A stretch of DNA of 10,340 nucleotides from Alphaproteobacteria bacterium. GTDB taxonomy: Bacteria > Pseudomonadota > Alphaproteobacteria > Rhizobiales > Devosiaceae. The position numbers were made by a program, and so were the translations under genes. The notes under the pieces were generated by a model. It ran no database searches. It saw only the letters and a program-made list of their open reading frames with translations, and was not told the DNA's origin. Location: contig JAJRRJ010000047.1 in assembly GCA_024279575.1 (NCBI GenBank), forward strand, positions 1 through 10,340. The letters run 5' to 3'. Positions 6,092 through 10,340 of the stretch are shown here, one piece after another. The stretch's first letter is position 1. Each line of letters begins with the position of its first letter.

Positions 6092-7378
6092 ATGTCCAAA
6101 GATGATTCAAGCGGCGATTCTTCAAAAAATACGCTTTATTGTTCCTTTTGCGGGAAGTCCCAGCACGAGGTTCGCAAACTGATTGCCGGACCCACTGTGT
6201 TCATTTGTGATGAATGCGTGGAACTATGTATGGATATTATCCGGGAGGAAGGTAAAACCTCGTTGGCCAAGTCCACCGACGGCATGCTTACTCCAAAAGA
6301 AATTTGTGAGGTTCTGGACGATTATGTTATTGGACAGGATCGTGCAAAACGCGTTTTGAGTGTTGCTGTTCATAACCATTACAAGCGCTTAAATCACTCC
6401 TCATCAAAGCAAGATATTGAACTTGCAAAATCCAATATTCTGCTTATTGGGCCAACCGGGTGCGGCAAGACATTTTTGGCGCAAACTCTGGCGCGCATTA
6501 TTGATGTTCCCTTTACAATGGCCGATGCAACAACGCTTACAGAAGCTGGTTATGTGGGAGAGGATGTTGAGAACATCATTCTAAAACTTTTGCAGTCAGC
6601 TGAGTATGATGTGGAAAAAGCGCAACGCGGTATCGTTTATATCGATGAGGTGGATAAAATTTCGCGCAAGTCTGATAACCCCTCGATTACCCGTGATGTT
6701 TCGGGTGAGGGCGTTCAGCAGGCATTGCTGAAGGTAATGGAAGGCACTGTTGCCTCTGTTCCACCGCAAGGGGGGCGCAAGCACCCTCAGCAGGAATTTT
6801 TGCAGGTGGATACCACCAATATTCTGTTTATTGTTGGCGGAGCTTTTGCTGGTTTGGAAAAACTTATTTCAGCACGCGGCGATGGATCATCCATTGGGTT
6901 TGCTGCTGAAGTGAAGGACATTGACGACCGTCGGGTTGGTGAGTTGTTTGCTGAAGTTCAGCCAGAAGATCTGGTGAAATTTGGCCTTATTCCAGAATTT
7001 GTAGGACGGTTGCCGGTTATTACCACCCTTGAAGATCTGGATGAAGAGACGCTGGTGCAAATTTTGTCAAAGCCCAAAAATGCTTTGGTGCGTCAATATC
7101 AGCGTCTGTTTGAGATGGAAGATGTTGAACTGACTTTCCAGGATGAAGCGTTGATTTCGATTGCAAAACAGGCGATTACACGCAAAACGGGCGCGCGTGG
7201 GTTGCGTTCAATCATGGACGCAATTTTGCTTGATACGATGTATGAACTTCCCGGCCTTGAGGGCGTAAAGGAAGTTGTTATCAGTGCTGAAGTTGTAGAT
7301 GGCGAGGATGTTAAGCCTCTCTATATTTATGCGGATGCAGAAGAAGAAATTTTGGTTGAAGCTAAAGACGCCGGTTGA
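6092..7378 (+). CDS. clpX: ClpX, AAA+ unfoldase of the ClpXP protease
   Basis: A hexameric ATPase that recognises tagged substrates or adaptors, unfolds them and threads them into ClpP. The 428 residues fit the family. The N-terminal zinc domain has Cys17, 20, 39 and 42 in a C4 arrangement. The AAA+ module has Walker A GPTGCGKT at 120-127, pore-loop GYVG at 153-156, Walker B YIDEVDK with D185/E186, the ClpP-docking IGF loop at 268-270 and the sensor-2 arginine in GARGLR near 369. Everything needed for ATP hydrolysis, translocation and ClpP binding is present. ClpX in alphaproteobacteria such as Caulobacter drives cell-cycle proteolysis; that role here is an inference from relatedness. It sits after clpP in the common order and ends at its own strong terminator. 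Confidence 0.98.
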   Translation: MSKDDSSGDSSKNTLYCSFCGKSQHEVRKLIAGPTVFICDECVELCMDIIREEGKTSLAKSTDGMLTPKEICEVLDDYVIGQDRAKRVLSVAVHNHYKRLNHSSSKQDIELAKSNILLIGPTGCGKTFLAQTLARIIDVPFTMADATTLTEAGYVGEDVENIILKLLQSAEYDVEKAQRGIVYIDEVDKISRKSDNPSITRDVSGEGVQQALLKVMEGTVASVPPQGGRKHPQQEFLQVDTTNILFIVGGAFAGLEKLISARGDGSSIGFAAEVKDIDDRRVGELFAEVQPEDLVKFGLIPEFVGRLPVITTLEDLDEETLVQILSKPKNALVRQYQRLFEMEDVELTFQDEALISIAKQAITRKTGARGLRSIMDAILLDTMYELPGLEGVKEVVISAEVVDGEDVKPLYIYADAEEEILVEAKDAG

Positions 7379-7402
7379 TTATATAACGTTTTGTTGTTTT
7401 TT

Positions 7403-7439
7403 GTCCGCGATATGTCAGGTACATATCGCGGACTTTTTT
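7403..7439 (+). terminator. Strong Rho-independent terminator after clpX
   Basis: A perfect 13-bp inverted repeat, GTCCGCGATATGT (7403-7415) and its complement (7421-7433), encloses the loop CAGGT and is followed by six T (7434-7439). It begins 25 bases after the clpX stop and isolates the clp genes from lon, which has its own promoter downstream. Confidence 0.93.
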
Positions 7440-7479
7440 GTGAACATCAGGTTCCCATACATAATTTGTCGTTATTTGA

Positions 7480-7510
7480 CTTGTTCGTGCAAATAAGAAC
7501 CCTATCTTAG
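7480..7510 (+). promoter_or_regulatory. Heat-shock (RpoH-type) promoter of lon
   Basis: CTTG (7480-7483), a 17-base spacer, then CCTATCTTAG (7501-7510). The alphaproteobacterial heat-shock consensus is CTTG, 17-18 bases, CYTATNTNNG, and every defined position matches. Transcription would start near 7517, giving a leader of roughly 80 bases before the lon ATG. Lon is a classical heat-shock protein, so position and function agree. A partly overlapping TTGACT at 7476-7481 lacks a correctly spaced sigma70 -10. Confidence 0.8.
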
Positions 7511-7586
7511 AAGCTCAAGAATCATACAGTGCTGGTGTAAATCCGGGCTGTCTTTTGCGCGTTGGCACCTGGTGCGGCGTTGCGGG

Positions 7587-7592
7587 AAAGGA
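7587..7592 (+). promoter_or_regulatory. Ribosome binding site that fixes the lon start
   Basis: AAAGGA lies seven bases before the ATG at 7600. The open frame extends to a TTG at 7555, but that would add 15 residues not typical of Lon and would bury this site in coding sequence. Confidence 0.75.
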
Positions 7593-7599
7593 AAAAGTA

Positions 7600-10034
7600 A
7601 TGTCTGAGGACAAGACCCCTAAATCTCTTTCGCCGAAAGACGATGTTTATCCAGTATTGCCGTTGCGGGATATCGTTGTATTTCCCGGAATGATCGTCCC
7701 GTTGTTTGTGGGGCGTGAAAAATCTGTCAGGGCGCTGGAAGAAGTTATGCGCGATGACAAACATATTGTGATCGTAACACAGCGCAATACACAGGATGAT
7801 GACCCAACACCTGAAGACCTGTATGAGGTGGGGACGATTGGATCAGTGTTGCAACTGTTAAAACGGCCTGATGGTACTGTAAAAATTCTTGTGGAAGGAT
7901 TACAGCGCTCGCGGCTGGAAACATTTGTGCAAACTGAAGATTATTTTTTGGCGGTTGCCAAGAAAATGGATGAGCCTGACTATAGCAGTATTGAAGTGGA
8001 AGCTCTGGCGCGCTCAACGGTTTCTGAATTTGAAAATTATGTGAAGTTGAACAAAAAGATTTCTGCGGATGTAGTGGGGGCCGTCACTCAAATCGATGAC
8101 CACCTTAAGCTTGCGGATACTATTGCATCACATCTGGTGGTGAAAATTGACGAAAAGCAGGAATTGCTGGAAGCGCCGTCTGTTAGTGAGCGACTGGAAC
8201 AAATTCTGGTTTTAATGGAAAGCGAAATTGGTGTTTTGCAGGTTGAAAAGCGTATCCGTGGCCGGGTAAAGCGGCAGATGGAGAAAACTCAGCGTGAATA
8301 CTATCTCAATGAGCAGATGAAGGCCATCCAGCGTGAGTTGGGTGACGGGGAAGAGGGAAGCTCTGAGCTTGCCGAGCTGGAAGAAAAACTCGACAACACC
8401 AAATTGAGCAAAGAAGCTCGCGAAAAGGCGGACGGGGAACTTAAAAAACTCAAGCAGATGAGCCCGATGTCGGCGGAAGCCACTGTTGTGCGCAATTATC
8501 TGGACTGGATGACCGCTCTGCCATGGTCCAAGCGTTCGCGGATCAAGAAGGATTTGGCAAAAGCCGAAGAAATTCTTGATCGGGATCACTATGGGCTGAA
8601 AAAAGTCAAAGAGCGTATTATTGAATATCTTGCGGTGCAAAACCGGACTGGAAAACTCAAGGGGCCGATTTTATGCCTGGTTGGGCCTCCAGGGGTTGGT
8701 AAAACTTCCCTTGGTAAATCGATTGCAAAGGCGACGGGCCGTGAATTTGTGCGTATGTCGCTGGGCGGTGTGCGCGATGAAGCTGAAATTCGTGGACATC
8801 GGCGGACCTATATCGGGTCGATGCCGGGTAAAGTGATCCAGTCTATGAAAAGGCCGGCAAGTCTAATCCGCTGTTTTTGCTCGATGAAATTGACAAAATG
8901 GGACAGGATTTCCGGGGCGATCCTTCTTCGGCATTACTTGAAGTATTGGACCCTGAACAGAACAATGAATTTAATGATCATTATCTGGAGGTGGACTATG
9001 ACCTCTCGGACGTGATGTTTGTGAACACGGCCAACACCCTTAATCTTCCGGGGCCATCAATGGATCGGATGGAAATTATTCGGTTGAGCGGGTACACGGA
9101 AGAGGAAAAGTGTGAAATTGCGCGTCGTCACCTGATCCCGCAAAGTCTTAAGGACAACGGGCTGAAGGGTGATGAATTTGAACTGCCTGATGCCCAGCTT
9201 AAACTGTTGGTGCAGCGCTATACGCGCGAAGCAGGGGTGCGTAACCTTAAACGTGAAATTTCTAAACTGATGCGCAAATCTGTCAAAACACTGATGGTGG
9301 GCGAAGCCAAATCTATAACTATCGATGAGGTAACGCTTGAGGAATATCTTGGGCCACCTCCATTCAGGTTCGGCGAAATTGACGAAGACCCTCAGGTGGG
9401 TGTTGTGACCGGGTTGGCATGGACACCGGTGGGAGGCGAATTGCTGACCATTGAGGGCGTGTTGACACCCGGCAAAGGCAAGATGACTGTTACTGGCAAC
9501 CTTAAGGATGTCATGAAGGAATCTATCTCTGCGGCGGCGGCGTATGTGCGTTCGCGTTCTATTGAATTTGGAATCGAGCCGCCAAAATTCGATAGAAGTG
9601 ATATTCATGTGCATGTGCCTGAAGGGGCAACGCCCAAGGACGGCCCTTCAGCAGGAATTGGCATGGCCACTGCTATCGTTTCGATGATGACCCAGATTGC
9701 AGTGCGTAATGATTTGGCCATGACTGGTGAAATTACCCTTCGTGGACGCGTATTGCCTATTGGTGGATTAAAGGAAAAACTGCTGGCGGCACTTCGCGGG
9801 GGGATTAAAACCGTTTTGATTCCCGAGGATAATGTGCACGACCTCAAGGACTTGCCTGACAGTGTAAAAGAGGGGCTGGAGATAATCCCGGTTTCGCGAA
9901 TGGGACAGGTGATTGAGCATGCATTGGTCTCTAAGCCTGAACCTATTGAGTGGTCCCCCGAAAAAGCTGCCGCAGCTGCAGCTGAAGCGGCTAAGCTTTC
10001 CAGGCAGGATGGGGGAACCGGGCTGGCCCATTGA
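7600..10034 (+). CDS. lon: Lon ATP-dependent protease, interrupted by a one-base frameshift
   Basis: Lon degrades misfolded and selected regulatory proteins in the cytosol. Read with one base restored, the protein is 811 residues, normal for the family. In order it has the N-terminal substrate domain from VYPVLPLRDIVVFPG, a coiled-coil stretch, Walker A GPPGVGKT at 362-369, Walker B FLLDEID with D429/E430, and the protease domain with catalytic Ser684 in DGPSAG and Lys727 in GLKEKLLAA. The tail is alanine-rich. As written, the frame breaks at the A run 8848-8851: Met-Lys continues as RPASLIRC and stops at 9013-9015 (471 residues from 7600), while the correct frame resumes immediately and runs to 10034. 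Adding one A restores Met-Lys-Lys-Ala-Gly and then SNPLFLLDEID. The uncorrected product would lack Walker B and the whole peptidase. A sequencing or assembly error is the simplest explanation; a real mutation remains possible. Confidence 0.93.
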
Positions 10035-10045
10035 CCTCATCAATG

Positions 10046-10062
10046 CGACAATAATATTGTCG
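10046..10062. repeat. 17-bp perfect palindrome between lon and the MFS gene
   Basis: CGACAATA (10046-10053), a central A, then TATTGTCG (10055-10062). It lies 12 bases after the lon stop, upstream of the lon terminator and about 78 bases before the MFS start. It could be an operator for a TetR- or MarR-like repressor of the efflux gene, or an RNA 3'-end structure. It has no T tract of its own. No regulator gene is in view. Confidence 0.45.
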
Positions 10063-10085
10063 GTTTAGCTCAGACAACTAATTTG

Positions 10086-10115
10086 AGGCAGCGTTTTAGT
10101 GGCGCTGCCTTTTTT
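10086..10115 (+). terminator. Rho-independent terminator of lon
   Basis: AGGCAGCG (10086-10093) pairs perfectly with CGCTGCCT (10103-10110) across a nine-base loop, and the T run continues to 10115. It ends 24 bases before the MFS start, so any separate MFS promoter would have to overlap it or lie upstream of it. Confidence 0.88.
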
Positions 10116-10139
10116 GTGGGCAGAAAAGAGCAGGGCTAA

Positions 10140-10340
10140 ATGAACAAAGCGTTGGTAGTTGTGTTGTTGTCCGTGACACTGGATGCGATCGGCATTGGCC
10201 TGATTTTCCCGATTTTGCCCTCATTGTTGCGTGAGTTGACCGGTGCGGTAGAAATTTCAGCTTTGTATGGGGGGATACTTGCCGGATATGCGTTGATGCT
10301 GTTTTTGTTCGCGCCGATTTTGGGGATGCTTTCGGATCGA
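10140..10340 (+). CDS. Major facilitator superfamily drug efflux transporter, TetA-like (N-terminal 67 residues)
   Basis: Only the start is in the window. The first 67 residues comprise a transmembrane helix with LDAIGIGLIFPILPSLLREL, a short periplasmic loop, a second hydrophobic helix (YGGILAGYALMLFLFAP) and the beginning of MFS motif A (LGMLSDR). The Asp in the first helix and the overall pattern closely resemble the proton-coupled TetA/TetB tetracycline exporters of the DHA1 group, but many chromosomal multidrug transporters share it, so tetracycline should not be assumed. The ATG is preceded by GAGCAGGG. It occupies the place where many alphaproteobacteria carry hupB after lon. The rest of the gene runs off the window. 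Confidence 0.85.
   Translation, partial: MNKALVVVLLSVTLDAIGIGLIFPILPSLLRELTGAVEISALYGGILAGYALMLFLFAPILGMLSDR

Noticed and set aside
8847..8853. Programmed -1 frameshift site in lon
   Set aside because: The heptamer G-AAA-AGG does not fit X-XXY-YYZ, and I saw no obvious upstream Shine-Dalgarno or downstream stem designed to stimulate slipping. Lon is not known to use frameshifting.
8877..10034. A separate protein gene encoding only the C-terminal part of Lon
   Set aside because: It begins exactly at the Walker B strand of Lon with a TTG that is simply a Leu codon, has no ribosome site, and joins the upstream half with a one-base correction, so it is the rest of lon.
10063..10075. TTTAGCTCAGA, similar to the D-arm region of a tRNA
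   Set aside because: No acceptor stem, anticodon arm or T arm surrounds it. It is a chance match, although many relatives have a tRNA-Val further downstream of hupB.
1..10340. CRISPR arrays, insertion sequences, integrase or phage genes
   Set aside because: I found no tandem spaced repeats, no transposase-like ORFs and no flanking direct repeats anywhere in the window.

Overview
The window looks like a chromosomal housekeeping locus from an alphaproteobacterium of moderate GC content. This rests on the protein sequences (trigger factor, ClpP, ClpX, Lon), on a tRNA-Leu directly upstream of tig, and on a promoter before lon that matches the alphaproteobacterial RpoH (heat-shock sigma) consensus at every defined position. 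I cannot place the organism more precisely.

Layout. Bases 1-58 may hold the last codons of an upstream gene. A tRNA-Leu(UAG) gene (227-311) follows behind a good sigma70-like promoter. Next come tig (trigger factor, 408-1784) with its own terminator, then nnr (bifunctional NAD(P)H-hydrate repair enzyme, 1883-3367), closely followed by a small nucleotidyltransferase-fold gene (3371-3832). A cytochrome P450 gene (3864-5111) lies on the opposite strand, convergent with that pair and divergent from clpP. The rest is the protease block: clpP (5272-5895), clpX (6092-7378), a strong terminator, a heat-shock promoter and lon (7600-10034). The window ends in the start of a TetA-like major facilitator efflux gene (from 10140).

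How the genes fit together. Trigger factor folds nascent chains at the ribosome exit, ClpXP degrades tagged and regulatory proteins, and Lon removes misfolded proteins, so the backbone is a protein quality-control locus. The order tig-clpP-clpX-lon is widespread in bacteria. Here it is interrupted between tig and clpP by a metabolite-repair gene, an unassigned nucleotidyltransferase-like gene and an orphan P450, and the MFS gene sits where many alphaproteobacteria have hupB.

Most notable observations: lon carries a single-base deletion in a short A run, placed between Walker A and Walker B, so the gene as written is split in two; the phenylalanine of the trigger-factor ribosome-docking signature is replaced by cysteine; a seven-codon open reading frame with a better Shine-Dalgarno ends three bases before tig; and the lon heat-shock promoter is near-perfect. 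I do not see a convincing undescribed multi-gene system here.
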